Origin: Halomicronema sp. CCY15110
GTDB lineage: Bacteria; Cyanobacteriota; Cyanobacteriia; Phormidesmidales; Phormidesmidaceae
Length of the DNA: 35,505 bases
Reading direction: 5' to 3'
NCBI RefSeq assembly: GCF_016888165.1
Contig: NZ_JACSWC010000206.1
Coordinates: 1 to 35,505 of the forward strand
Shown here: piece by piece, positions 1 to 8,572 of the stretch
Position numbering within the stretch: the first letter of the stretch is position 1
Layout of the letters: each line of letters starts with the position of its first letter
Program-made: the position numbers and the translations under genes
Notes under the pieces: generated by a model
Seen by the model: only the letters and a program-made list of their open reading frames with translations
The model's database searches: none
What the model was told of the DNA's origin: nothing

Positions 1-75
1 TAACTGACCCAGGCACCCAGCTACCCAGCCACCCAAGCACTGCCATTACCGGGATGTTATTTTCCCGCCGATCCC

Positions 76-276
76 TTAGCTCAGAGCTGAGCCGCTGCGA
101 TCATAATCACGTCGAGCACCAGCAGTGGGCTTTCCCTGAATTGTGCTCCAGTAGGCCGCCGTTTCAGCCGGCATGCCAACTTCCGAATTTACCCGGCCAA
201 GCAGGGACTGCTGACGCCGCTTGATGTTGTGATGATGACGATGCATGAGGGCGCGGGCTTGTTCAGATGCAGACAT
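76..276 (-). CDS. Small conserved-type cyanobacterial protein, unknown function
   Basis: This encodes a 66-residue basic, soluble protein with no signal peptide or membrane segment. The start is the ATG at 276, because a strong GGAGGT lies 6 bases upstream of it; an in-frame start 7 codons earlier lacks this support. Near the N-terminus there is a His-rich and Arg/Lys-rich stretch (HRHHHNIKRRQQS), then a small-residue region ending in SGSALS. It resembles short uncharacterised proteins I associate with cyanobacteria, but I cannot name a family. It stands alone on the minus strand, about 275 bases beyond the stop of the upstream sulfurtransferase-like gene. The function is unknown and the gene call rests mainly on the ribosome-binding site. 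Confidence 0.6.
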   Translation of the reverse strand: MSASEQARALMHRHHHNIKRRQQSLLGRVNSEVGMPAETAAYWSTIQGKPTAGARRDYDRSGSALS

Positions 277-550
277 GACGATACCTCCGGTGTGCAAGTG
301 GTGTGTCGAACCAATTTGTTATCTGTTTCAAGGTTAACAGCCGATTCTGTAACAAGCACTACAAAAACGGGCGCTCGCAATACGTCTTAACCAACCGTTG
401 CGTATCGCAATTAAGGCTAGAGTCTCTAGCTGTAGACCTTCATGCGGCCCGGCGCAAGGTGATCCCAGCTTTAGTCCAGCTTTAGTTAAGAGTACTGATG
501 ATAGGGGGTGTGACTGTTGGTTTTGTCACAAGCTCCATGGTTGAAACCCC

Positions 551-988
551 TTATTCGGCGTTCACATATTGCTCAATTAAAGGCCGCATTCGCGTGAGGT
601 CATAGCCGCCTTGGGCCGTACACTGCATGAGCTCTTCCAGAGGCATGATATTTTGCTTGGCCGTCGCCATGATCCACAACACACAGCTGCGGGTGCCTGA
701 TTTGCAGTGCGCCAAAATGGGGCCAGGATTATCCGTCAGAGCGGCGCTGAATTGATCGACGATGGTAGTCGTCAGTTCAGGGATTTTGACTGGAATATGA
801 ACGTAGTTGAGCCCATGCTCTTGGGCCAGCTGTTGAGCTTCTGAGGCCGCCAGTTGGCCGGGCTCTTCACCGTCAGGGCGATTGTTGATGACGGTTTTGT
901 AGCCTGCGGCAGCTAACTCGGCAAAGTCAGTTGCCACGAGCTGAGGAGAGACCGAAAAATCGTTGGCTAAGGTTCTCGGTTGCACCAT
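551..988 (-). CDS. TIGR01244-family sulfurtransferase/phosphatase-like protein (DUF442)
   Basis: The 145-residue product has the fold of the beta-lactamase-hydrolase-like / TIGR01244 family, related to dual-specificity phosphatases. The N-terminal part carries the family pattern (sensing 'F.VSPQL' then 'GYKTVINNRPDGEEPGQ'). The catalytic loop HCKSGTRS (a Cx5R P-loop) supplies the nucleophilic Cys and the Arg. Family members are linked to persulfide and sulfide handling, or act as phosphatases; which applies here cannot be told from sequence. The ATG at 988 (MVQPRTLAND) is chosen because the family begins here and GAGGAGG lies upstream; an in-frame start at 1060 would add 24 low-complexity residues. 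It follows a rhodanese gene on the same strand, consistent with a sulfur-transfer role. Confidence 0.8.
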   Translation of the reverse strand: MVQPRTLANDFSVSPQLVATDFAELAAAGYKTVINNRPDGEEPGQLAASEAQQLAQEHGLNYVHIPVKIPELTTTIVDQFSAALTDNPGPILAHCKSGTRSCVLWIMATAKQNIMPLEELMQCTAQGGYDLTRMRPLIEQYVNAE

Positions 989-1347
989 GTAACTTAGTTC
1001 CTCCTCTGAATCAAAGTGACGAGTTGCGGATGCCGCTGTCCCTGACCCGGTTCCTGGCAACTAAACTGATCATACCGTCACCAAGGCGTGCGGAATGGGG
1101 GCGGCATGACAGCGCGATCGCGGCAAGCTCCCAACCACTCTACCTGTTTTTTGGATCCATGAAGGAAAAGTCGCCAGGAGCCTTGGGGGCAGCACTCTGG
1201 ACGATCTCCCGACGCCGTATCAAGCCCCGACAACAGTGACCAGGAGTGCCGTTGCCGAGAGCAGTCGACAACGATTGATTGCCTGGGCTCCCACATTGCT
1301 GCCGCCTGGATGGAGCGATTCAACCTTAGGAATGAGAATTGAATAAG

Positions 1348-1394
1348 TTGGGATCGTCGTCTCGGCGATCCCAAGGCGGGCAAGATGCTTGCCC
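1348..1394 (-). terminator. Twin hairpins downstream of the rhodanese gene
   Basis: Two adjacent inverted repeats follow the rhodanese stop on the minus strand. The first reached (1378-1394) is a perfect 7-bp stem, GGGCAAG/CTTGCCC, with a 3-base loop. The second (1348-1374) is TTGGGATCG/CGATCCCAA, extending to about 12 bp with one wobble and a 3-base loop. It is followed on the minus strand by a weakly T-rich stretch. They probably end the pnt/rhodanese transcript. The surrounding 989-1434 shows no other convincing gene. Confidence 0.5.
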
Positions 1395-1434
1395 TAAACA
1401 ATTTGAAGGTTATTTGATCTTCATTCCATAGCGG

Positions 1435-1800
1435 TTAATAACGGGGGATCGACGCATCGACTTGGATGGCGTAAGCATCAATGCCCCCGACAAGATTTTT
1501 GACGTGGGTGAACCCTTGTTGGCTCAGCCATTGACACATCTGCGCCGATCGCATGCCGTGATGACACATCACGATGGTTTCCTGCTCAACGTCAAAGTGC
1601 TGATGAATTTGCGTTTCCCACTCGGCAAAGGCGCTCAGGGGAAGGTTGATGAAATTAGCGATCGCGGCTCGTTCCACTTCCCACGGCTCGCGTACATCAA
1701 TGAGTTGGACATTCTCCAGCCCAGTTTGCAAGCGTTGGGCTAAGGTTTGCACATCAATCTCGCCGGGGGCAGACTCCGGGGCAAACGGCACAGTTGGCAT
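1435..1800 (-). CDS. Rhodanese-like single-domain sulfurtransferase
   Basis: The 121-residue product is a single rhodanese homology domain. Visible signatures are the CH2A-like 'LIDVREPWEVERAAI' near residues 33-48 and the active-site loop MCHHGMRSAQM around residues 78-88, in which the Cys would carry the persulfide and the CxxGxR pattern is typical of GlpE/PspE-type enzymes. The C-terminal 'VKNLVGGIDAYA' is also typical. It would move sulfane sulfur in the cytosol; acceptor unknown. The ATG at 1800 has GAGGA 7-11 bases upstream, but that site lies inside an 11-bp hairpin (see 1807-1850). It lies 88 bases after pntB on the same strand and may be co-transcribed with it. Confidence 0.9.
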   Translation of the reverse strand: MPTVPFAPESAPGEIDVQTLAQRLQTGLENVQLIDVREPWEVERAAIANFINLPLSAFAEWETQIHQHFDVEQETIVMCHHGMRSAQMCQWLSQQGFTHVKNLVGGIDAYAIQVDASIPRY

Positions 1801-1806
1801 GAAAAA

Positions 1807-1850
1807 TCCTCAATTCCCCCGCCATCCTAACGTTACGTAGGAATTGAGGA
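1807..1850 (-). promoter_or_regulatory. Hairpin over the rhodanese ribosome-binding site
   Basis: A perfect 11-bp inverted repeat, TCCTCAATTCC / GGAATTGAGGA, is separated by 22 bases and sits between pntB and the rhodanese gene. On the minus-strand transcript the 3' arm contains the GAGGA Shine-Dalgarno of the rhodanese gene. It is followed by TTTTTC and then the ATG. The shape fits either a terminator/attenuator after pntB or a structure that hides the ribosome-binding site. The pairing is seen directly; the regulatory role is inferred. Confidence 0.5.
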
Positions 1851-1888
1851 ACAGCGCCACTAAACGCGATTTCAAGAATGTGTTGGCG

Positions 1889-3319
1889 TTACTTGGCGGC
1901 GACGGCGACGGCGGGTTGCGATGTCCCGGCTTCTCGCTGCGACAACTGCGCCAAAATCGCCGTCACGTTGGAGCGTGCATCGCCAAATAGCATGGACGTA
2001 TTTTGCTTATAAAACAGTGGGTTGGCGACCCCGGCGTAGCCCGCCGAGAGACTGCGCTTGAGCACAATCGTGTCCTGCGCTTTCCACACTTCGAGCACGG
2101 GCATCCCCGCCATCGGACTGTTGGGATCTTCGAGGGCACTGGGATTGACGGTGTCGTTGGCTCCAATCACCAACACCACGTCGGTCTCAGGGAAATCATC
2201 GTTGATTTCTTCCATTGCCAGCACGATGTCGTAGGGCACATTGGCCTCGGCCAATAAGACATTCATATGACCCGGCAAGCGACCAGCGACGGGGTGAATG
2301 CCAAAGCGAACCTGTTTGCCGCGATCGCGCAATAGTTGCGTAATCTGCGCCACGGCGTGTTGGGCCTGAGCCACCGCCATGCCATAGCCCGGCACGATGA
2401 TGACGCTATTGGCGTCATTCAGCAGTTCTACGGTCTCATCCACTGAGACCGGCGTGGCCTCACCTTCTACCGTCGCCCCTTGGTAATTAGTATTGCCAAA
2501 GCCGCCCAGCAGCACGTTGGCAAAAGAGCGATTCATCGCCTGGCACATGATGTAGCTGAGAATCAGACCGCTGCTGCCGACCAGCGCTCCGGTGATGATC
2601 AGCAAGTCGTTATTCAACATGAAGCCCGCCGCCGCCGCGCCCCAGCCGGAGTAGCTATTCAAAATCGAAATCACGACGGGCATGTCCGCGCCGCCAATGG
2701 CAACGATCAGCGTGATCCCCAGCAGGGAAGCGATCGCCGTCATTCCCCCCAAGGGCAACAATGCCGCAGTTTCCCCCACGCTCATGTAGTAGTAGCCCAA
2801 ACCGAGCACTGCCGCCAACAGGCCAATATTGAGCACATGTCGCGCAGGCAACAAGATCGCCTTGCTAGAGACCACACCCTGCAACTTGCCACAGGCAATC
2901 AAAGAGCCAATAAAGGTAATCGCGCCGATGAAGACCCCCGCAAACACCTCCACCTTATGAATGGTGAAATCAACGCCTTGCAAAGCGGGATCAGGGTGCA
3001 AGAAGCTGGCATACCCCACCAGCACCGCCGCCAAACCGCCAAATCCATTCAGCAGCCCGACGAGTTGAGGCATGGAAGTCATGGCCGCCCGTGTGGCGAT
3101 TAACCCGCCAATCCAGATGGCTGGGGCCATCGCCGCAATCAGCACCCCGTACCCCTGCACTTGATCGCTCAGAGCTGTAGCGCCGAGGGCGACTACCATG
3201 CCCGCAATACCGTACAAATTGCCCCGGCGGGCCGTTTCGGGATTGGAAAGCCCCCCCAAGCTGAGAATGAAGAGAATGCTGGCTGCAATGTAGGCAACCG
3301 TCAATAAATTATTAGACAT
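1889..3319 (-). CDS. pntB: NAD(P) transhydrogenase subunit beta
   Basis: The 476-residue protein is the beta subunit of the proton-translocating nicotinamide nucleotide transhydrogenase, which uses the proton gradient to move hydride from NADH to NADP+. Roughly residues 1-275 form the multi-helix membrane domain II. Residues from about 300 form the NADP(H)-binding domain III, with [37 protein letters not shown] and [10 protein letters not shown] clearly visible. The length matches the family (about 460-480). The start ATG at 3319 has AGGA upstream. It lies 48 bases after pntA and is surely in the same operon. In cyanobacteria the enzyme adjusts the NADPH supply, especially in mixotrophic or low-light conditions (known for the family, not shown here). 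Confidence 0.97.
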   Translation of the reverse strand: MSNNLLTVAYIAASILFILSLGGLSNPETARRGNLYGIAGMVVALGATALSDQVQGYGVLIAAMAPAIWIGGLIATRAAMTSMPQLVGLLNGFGGLAAVLVGYASFLHPDPALQGVDFTIHKVEVFAGVFIGAITFIGSLIACGKLQGVVSSKAILLPARHVLNIGLLAAVLGLGYYYMSVGETAALLPLGGMTAIASLLGITLIVAIGGADMPVVISILNSYSGWGAAAAGFMLNNDLLIITGALVGSSGLILSYIMCQAMNRSFANVLLGGFGNTNYQGATVEGEATPVSVDETVELLNDANSVIIVPGYGMAVAQAQHAVAQITQLLRDRGKQVRFGIHPVAGRLPGHMNVLLAEANVPYDIVLAMEEINDDFPETDVVLVIGANDTVNPSALEDPNSPMAGMPVLEVWKAQDTIVLKRSLSAGYAGVANPLFYKQNTSMLFGDARSNVTAILAQLSQREAGTSQPAVAVAAK

Positions 3320-3367
3320 GGGAAATCCTGTGAGCAGTCTGATGCGTTGAGTTCTGATGCGGCTGAA

Positions 3368-4981
3368 TTACTTACGGAACATATTCAGCATGCGCTGGGT
3401 GACAAAAAAGCCGCCCGAAATATTGAGGGTGCTAACGAAAATGGCGATCGCCCCCAAAATGGTCACCGTCGACGTCAACGGCCCAGAAATTTGCAACATG
3501 CCGCCGATAATGATGATGCCGCTGATGGCGTTGGTCACACTCATGAGCGGTGTATGCAACGCTGGCGTCACATCCCAAATCACCTTCCAGCCGAGAAAGA
3601 TCGCCAGCACAAACACCGTGAAGTGCGAGATAAAGGATTCCGGCGCAAAGGCCCCAATCCCGAATAGCGCCGCCCCAATCAGCACTGGCCACACCAAAGC
3701 CATCAGCGGATTCGCCGGCTGCTCAGCTTGTGCCGTGGGCAAAGCCCCCGTCGCTGGCGCAGTGGCAAGCTGGGGGGAAGCCGGTTTTTCTAATGGCGGG
3801 GCCGGCCAGATCACTTCACCATCAAGCACCACCGTCGCCTGACGCACCACATCATCCTCTAGGTCGAGGTGATGATGTTCGGCTCCACCCAATTCATGCA
3901 GCAAGTGATAAAGATTCGTGCCATACAGCTGACTGGCTTGATTGGCCATCCGACTAACCAGATCGGTTAGGCCCACAATTTTGACGCCGTTGTGGTCATA
4001 GATTTCATGGGGGCGGGTCAGTTCGCAGTTGCCGCCCTGCTCCGCCGCCATGTCGACAATGACCGAGCCTGGCCTCATGGCTTCCACCATTTCTTGGGTC
4101 ACCAGACGCGGGGCCGTCTTACCGGGGATCAGCGCGGTCGTGATGATGACATCTACCTCTTGCGCTTGCTGGGCAAACAGTGCCATTTCCGCCGCAATAA
4201 AGGCCGGACTCATTACCTTGGCATAGCCCCCAGTCCCTGCTTCGCCGTCTTCCTCAAAGTGCAGTTCCAGAAACTCGGCCCCCATGCTCTGCACCTGTTC
4301 TTTAACGACGGGACGGGTGTCAAAGGCCCGGACGACCGCCCCTAAACCTCGGGCGGTGCCAATGGCAGCCAGACCGGCCACCCCCGCCCCAATGACCAGC
4401 ACCTTACAGGGTGGAATCTTGCCAGCGGCAGTAATTTGGCCGGTAAAGCCGCGACCAAATTGATTGGCCGCTTCAATCACGGCGCGGTAGCCCGCAAGGT
4501 TGGCCATGGAACTCAGGGCGTCCAACTTTTGGGCGCGGGTGATGCGCGGCACGGCGTCCATCGCGATCGCCGTAGCCCCTTTTTGCGATAGTTTTTCCAG
4601 CAAATCAGGATTCTGGGCGGGCCAGATGAAACTCACCAACTTGCCACCAGGTCGTAACAAATCAGTCTCGTCTTGGTTGATCCCCGGATGCCAGAGGGGA
4701 GCCTGCACTTTGAGCACGATATCTGACTGGTTCCATAACTCGACGACATCATGAGTGACCTGACAGCCCACGGCTTGGTAGGCCGCATCTGGAAAACTAG
4801 AGGCCGCCCCAGCGTCGGTTTCAACCCACACCTCAAAACCCAGCTTTTGTAACTTTTGGGCAGTATCAGGCGTTGCCGCCACCCGGCGCTCTCCTTGCGC
4901 AATCTCTTTAGGAATGCCGATCCGCATCGGGGGGCGTGTCTCTGGTGAGGACGTGCTATCGGGGGCGATCGCAACTGTCAT
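3368..4981 (-). CDS. pntA: NAD(P) transhydrogenase subunit alpha (fused alpha1-alpha2)
   Basis: The 537-residue alpha subunit joins the NAD(H)-binding domain I to the membrane alpha2 part in one chain. Domain I begins at MRIGIPKE (about residue 19) and carries the NAD-binding Rossmann motif GAGVAGLAA near residue 198, then RAFDTRP. A Pro/Ala-rich linker (about 400-427) leads to the membrane segment from about residue 428, with hydrophobic helices including GWKVIWDVTPALHTPLMSVTNA. Some bacteria split these into PntAA and PntAB; here they are fused, as in E. coli. The ATG at 4981 has GAGGAG about 10 bases upstream. It is the first gene of a pntA-pntB operon, preceded by a long non-coding region that should hold its promoter. 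Confidence 0.96.
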   Translation of the reverse strand: MTVAIAPDSTSSPETRPPMRIGIPKEIAQGERRVAATPDTAQKLQKLGFEVWVETDAGAASSFPDAAYQAVGCQVTHDVVELWNQSDIVLKVQAPLWHPGINQDETDLLRPGGKLVSFIWPAQNPDLLEKLSQKGATAIAMDAVPRITRAQKLDALSSMANLAGYRAVIEAANQFGRGFTGQITAAGKIPPCKVLVIGAGVAGLAAIGTARGLGAVVRAFDTRPVVKEQVQSMGAEFLELHFEEDGEAGTGGYAKVMSPAFIAAEMALFAQQAQEVDVIITTALIPGKTAPRLVTQEMVEAMRPGSVIVDMAAEQGGNCELTRPHEIYDHNGVKIVGLTDLVSRMANQASQLYGTNLYHLLHELGGAEHHHLDLEDDVVRQATVVLDGEVIWPAPPLEKPASPQLATAPATGALPTAQAEQPANPLMALVWPVLIGAALFGIGAFAPESFISHFTVFVLAIFLGWKVIWDVTPALHTPLMSVTNAISGIIIIGGMLQISGPLTSTVTILGAIAIFVSTLNISGGFFVTQRMLNMFRK

Positions 4982-6479
4982 AAATTCAATCTCCTCGTTG
5001 TTCTGAATACTTTTGCTTAAGTTGACTGGTTCGGGTGCCCTTAATTCCGGTACTAAACGCTTAGCAGTGAGTGATAAATCCCTCTCACCGATGTTCTGGG
5101 CATCATCAAGTCGTTTAGAGATCGTTCAATTGCACACACTCAAGGTTGCGTCACGAACCTAGACACCTGAATACATTCACCAAATATCGATCTGATAGTC
5201 CGCACCGCTACAGTGAATTTCCTCGAACCGATATGAACGCAACCTCAAGCGCATCGACGAGTCACAAGTTGACGCTAAACCAAATTCAGCAGCATCACAA
5301 CTGCTCTCTGCCAGCTTGCAGCCATTATTAAAAACTCAACCCATCAACTCGTACACACGCAGCGTTATGAAATTGCATTTCTTCATGTTCAGATACAGAA
5401 ACTGGCTAACGCGATCATGTAGCTCACTTGTTTCTAACCCGATAGAGCTTAAATCGAAAAGTTGATCAGCCTTTTTTTACATTGTTGGCTGATTTAACGA
5501 CATCCCTAAGACTTTAGGTACATGGAACTTAACCTTGCATCGGCTTAATGCGACGAGGGGAAATACCATTCCTCGCGCGCGTATCGGTTGACTTATGACC
5601 TAGATGATCCCTACCATACTCTCCCTGGCTGCTAGCGATATTTGCCAAGCGCCTTCAAGATTTTGCCAGTCAACAGCCCCAGAACCAAGCCATCAGTGCC
5701 CATAGGTGTCTAAACCCCTGCGTTCTCCCACCGACCAGGAATCACATTCCAAGGTGATCCTAGTGAACTTAATTCACCTAATCTAAACTCAGATTAGTGC
5801 AACAGCCTAATGGAGCAGTAAACCAACTTCATTCACCCATACTATCACTCGAATTTCTATCTATTAAAATATAGAGAGCAAAACTTTTTTGCCAGATTTA
5901 GAGCTACCTAAGAGGGCATATACTTTGACTTTAAGAAAGCTATTTTTACGTTAAAATCCCCCATTTACATGACAGGGGCAGAGGAGTATAAAAGAGCCGT
6001 ATCCTTGCCTTTTATGAGTTTTTTGACTCAATTTGCTTCTCCTTGGGGACGTTTCGACAAGTATAATCCCCCACCCTGGGCTGACTGGCCATGAAGTTCT
6101 GGGATGGCGGGCTTACGCTGAATGACTGCAGTACTCTGAGGGGCATGGCGTCAGTCAGGAGTTGGGCACAAGATCACGATATTCCGAGGGCGGCGATCGC
6201 AATAATCTCTCCATACGAAAAACTTTCCTGTCCGCTCTTACCAACAGGCCATCCATCAATAGGGAGTCCCTAATGCTAAAATCACAATCTGTGAAATCAA
6301 ATGCAAGCTATTAGCGATCGCCAACCTTTGGGATCAGACAAAGTACAGGCTGTGTCGAAGCGAAGTCACCCTAGTCACGTATCCGCACGAGTGGACACTT
6401 TTTAGAGAGGCTAGTCGTCCTAAGCATCAAGTTGTGATTGAGCACACAATAATCAAAGCAAAAGATTTGGGAAGGTTTT
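4982..6479. other. 1.5-kb region without a convincing gene
   Basis: No reading frame here has a good start, ribosome-binding site and protein-like composition. Several structures are visible: a hairpin at about 5461-5498 (ATCAGCC/GGCTGAT with a T7 run in the loop), CGAGG/CCTCG at about 5553-5575, nested repeats at about 5751-5799 including the 7-bp stem CTAATCT/AGATTAG, and ATAAAAG/CTTTTAT at about 5988-6015. A TATAAT hexamer lies at 6062-6067. The stretch contains the promoters of the divergent pntA and DUF2808 genes and could hold a non-coding RNA or decayed gene; I cannot show either. Confidence 0.5.
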
Positions 6480-7031
6480 ATGTCAACTAAGCGCTGGTTA
6501 CGTCGAAGTTTATTGGGGCTGTTGGCCGCTGCTGGCTTAGCGATCACCGGCGGTAGCGCGATCGCCCAGACCACCGAAGGTTTCACGATCTTTGGCGGTG
6601 TCGACGCCCAGTATCGGCTCGGCTACTTCATCGACAACAATGAGCGGCGTAGCGACGATGCCCGCTACTATCTGCGGGTTTCTGGGCGCAAAGTTTCCAA
6701 CGAAATACTCGAGCTCTTCATTAGCTACCCCCAAGAGTTTGAGGACGAAGGCGGTCACTTCGACTCAGCTCGCATTGAACTTCGTGAGGGGACTGGTCGT
6801 GGCGGAGCAACCATTGAGGTCGATGAAATCATCATTGACAAAGAAAACAATGTGTTTGAAATCTATCCGTCTGAACCGATTCAGCCCAACAGTAGTTTCG
6901 TAGTTGTGCTGCACGATGTTCGTAATCCAAATCGCTACGGCAACCGCTTCTTTTTCTTGGACGCGCTTTATCAGGGGGCTCCACTCCAAGAGTTCATCGG
7001 TGTCTGGCCCATGGAAGTCGCCGCCGAATAA
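6480..7031 (+). CDS. DUF2808 family secreted protein
   Basis: The 183-residue protein starts with a clear signal peptide: basic MSTKRWLRRS, a hydrophobic core, and an AIA|Q cleavage site after about residue 29. It is therefore exported to the periplasm, lumen or surface. The mature part begins FTIFGGV and contains a beta-rich domain with 'YYLRVSGRKVS.EILELFISYP' and 'IYPSEPIQPNSSFVVVLHDVRNP', the pattern of the DUF2808 family found in cyanobacteria. Its function is unknown; no catalytic motif is seen. The start ATG has a GGGAAGG 4 bases upstream. It has its own leader and a downstream hairpin terminator, so it is probably transcribed separately from the rpmH cluster. Confidence 0.85.
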   Translation: MSTKRWLRRSLLGLLAAAGLAITGGSAIAQTTEGFTIFGGVDAQYRLGYFIDNNERRSDDARYYLRVSGRKVSNEILELFISYPQEFEDEGGHFDSARIELREGTGRGGATIEVDEIIIDKENNVFEIYPSEPIQPNSSFVVVLHDVRNPNRYGNRFFFLDALYQGAPLQEFIGVWPMEVAAE

Positions 7032-7143
7032 CTCCGATTTATTCCCTCTGTCCCCATTGTCACGGCGGACATACAATTCACAGCGATGCCCTGGATAGGG
7101 CACATTGACTATGGTGAAAACCACTGTCGGCGGGGGCATGGCT

Positions 7144-7190
7144 AACAGGGGGTGACGGTAGCCTCTTCCATCGTCCCCTGTTTTGGTGTT
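7144..7190 (+). terminator. Hairpin terminator after the DUF2808 gene
   Basis: A 15-bp stem (AACAGGGG pairing with CCCCTGTT, extended by G·T wobbles with one mismatch) encloses a 9-base loop at 7159-7167 and is followed by the T-rich TTTTGGTGTT. It separates the DUF2808 gene from the rpmH cluster. The rest of 7032-7405 shows no gene and should contain the rpmH promoter; TTGACG occurs at 7336 and 7365 but no well-spaced -10 box was found. Confidence 0.6.
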
Positions 7191-7405
7191 ATTATCTAAA
7201 ACTGCGTCTTAAAAAGGCTGACAGTGCCCCCTAGCCATTAGCTAGTTGTCTGTTGGCTTTCAAACTATTGATTGGCGTCGATTAGGTGAAGCGCAGCTGA
7301 ACCTGGCAAATATTAGGGTTTCGCTGAATGAAGTCTTGACGCAATCCAGTCGCAAGAATCAAGGTTGACGCTGCACTAGATGACTGAAAGGGAAGAGTAT
7401 CAGGA

Positions 7406-7543
7406 ATGACTAAGAGAACCTTAGGCGGGACTAATCGTAAGCAGAAAAGAACTTCGGGCTTTCGGGCTCGCATGCGGACGGCTACTGGTCGTCGCGTAAT
7501 TCGGTCGCGGCGGCGACGCGGTCGTGCGCGTTTGGCGGTATAA
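7406..7543 (+). CDS. rpmH: 50S ribosomal protein L34
   Basis: This short gene encodes the 45-residue, strongly basic ribosomal protein L34. The start [20 protein letters not shown] and the tail [11 protein letters not shown] match the family signature, and the length is normal for cyanobacteria. It opens the classical rpmH-rnpA-yidC-jag arrangement, 96 bases before rnpA. In many bacteria dnaA lies next to rpmH; here a DUF2808 gene does, as expected where the cluster is not tied to the replication origin. Confidence 0.97.
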   Translation: MTKRTLGGTNRKQKRTSGFRARMRTATGRRVIRSRRRRGRARLAV

Positions 7544-7639
7544 CTCAGCGTCAGAAAAATGTCGTGGCTGAGCAAACAGCCAACTCACGGATGCCGCACA
7601 CAGCATTAATAAGCCCTAAAGTCATAGGCTGAGGCGAAA

Positions 7640-8005
7640 ATGGCTTTACCTAAACGGTATCGATTGACTAGCCCCAAAGAGTTTTCGCGAGTCTATAAGG
7701 CGGGGCGACAAGCGTCAACCAATCATCTTGTGGTCAAGTGTATTGAGCCCCCTCGGGAGCAGCCGAATTTAGGATGCTCCCGTTTTGGTATCACCATCAG
7801 CCAAAAGGTGAGTAAGCATGCCGTCGTGCGCAATCGTCTGAAGCGACAAGTGAGAGCGGCTCTACAGTCTCTCATGCCCCGACTGCGGCAAAATTTCTGG
7901 GTCGTTATTGTTCTGCGCAGTGGTGCCATCGAGTGCGACTATTGGCAGTTTCTGCAAGAATTAGAAAAGTTATTTACAAAACTAGAGGTCTGCGATGGGT
8001 ATTAA
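7640..8005 (+). CDS. rnpA: Ribonuclease P protein component
   Basis: The 121-residue basic protein is the protein subunit of RNase P, which helps the catalytic RNA remove 5' leaders from pre-tRNAs. The start MALPKRYRLTSPKEFSRVYKAG is typical, and the conserved RNR motif appears as VVRNRLKRQVRAAL around residues 60-73. It is a normal family length. The gene follows rpmH, and its last 11 bases overlap the next gene, which suggests translational coupling. Confidence 0.95.
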   Translation: MALPKRYRLTSPKEFSRVYKAGRQASTNHLVVKCIEPPREQPNLGCSRFGITISQKVSKHAVVRNRLKRQVRAALQSLMPRLRQNFWVVIVLRSGAIECDYWQFLQELEKLFTKLEVCDGY

Positions 8006-8387
8006 AGAGGAGGTTTATTACGAAGGTGGTCCGCACGTCGGTGACTTGATTATTAATGTTTTGCTGGCCTTCACGTTAGTGTGTATTCCCTTGACGGTTG
8101 GGGCGGTCGTGCGAGCGCTCTGGCTACGCTACCGAATCACCAATCGCCGCATCTCAATTACCAGTGGCTGGATGGGGCGAACTCGTTCCGATATCGTTTA
8201 TTCGGAAATCAAGAAAGTCGTCACGGTGCCACGCGGTTTAGGCTTGTGGGGCGATATGGTCGTAACGCTGAAAGATGGCAGCAAGTTGGAAATGCGGGCA
8301 GTTCCTAACTTCCGTGAGACTTACGACTACATTTCTGCCAAGCTCTCGACTAAGGCTCAGGCAGTTAGTGGTGCTATTGGCAGCTAA
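7995..8387 (+). CDS. Membrane-anchored bacterial PH-domain protein
   Basis: The 130-residue protein has a hydrophobic segment at about residues 18-45 (LIINVLLAFTLVCIPLTVGAV) followed by a bacterial pleckstrin-homology-like domain: 'YRITNRRISITSGWMGRTRSDIVYSEI..VVTVPRGLGLWGDMVVTLKDG', the YdbS/bPH2 pattern. Its role is unknown; the position between rnpA and yidC, where other bacteria carry yidD, suggests a link to membrane-protein insertion. The ATG at 7995 lies inside the end of rnpA and has GAGGT 5 bases upstream, so the 11-base overlap is well supported. Confidence 0.85.
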   Translation: MGIKEEVYYEGGPHVGDLIINVLLAFTLVCIPLTVGAVVRALWLRYRITNRRISITSGWMGRTRSDIVYSEIKKVVTVPRGLGLWGDMVVTLKDGSKLEMRAVPNFRETYDYISAKLSTKAQAVSGAIGS

Positions 8388-8572
8388 GTCATCAGTTATC
8401 TTGTCTTTGATGACTGGGGGATGACCGTAACTTGACGATGGGGGCAATTGGAGAAAGTTGTTCGTCATCTTGGTAATTGGGTTTCAGATAGGCTGTTAGA
8501 GCGCTACGCTAGTAACGGCTCATGAAACTTGGAAATTGAGTCACTGAGCAGGCCGATAGAGGTAGAGCACGA

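Noticed and set aside
1-60. Repeated ACCCAGC/ACCCAAGC motifs at the window start
   Set aside because: They are short and imperfect; too little sequence is available at the edge to call a repeat array.
1078-1401. 107-codon minus-strand frame between the two sulfurtransferase-like genes
   Set aside because: Its composition is not protein-like, it runs through the twin hairpins and it lacks a ribosome-binding site.
2480-3103. 207-codon open frame on the plus strand inside pntB
   Set aside because: It is antisense to a clear pntB, very rich in His/Gln/Arg, and has no ribosome-binding site. It is an effect of GC-rich codon positions.
5215-5240. GGTTCGAGG on the minus strand, like a tRNA T-loop
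   Set aside because: The flanking bases do not form a T-stem and no anticodon or acceptor arm fits.
6091-6273. 60-codon plus-strand frame in the long intergenic region
   Set aside because: No ribosome-binding site and no family pattern; the Trp/Cys content and codon use look random.
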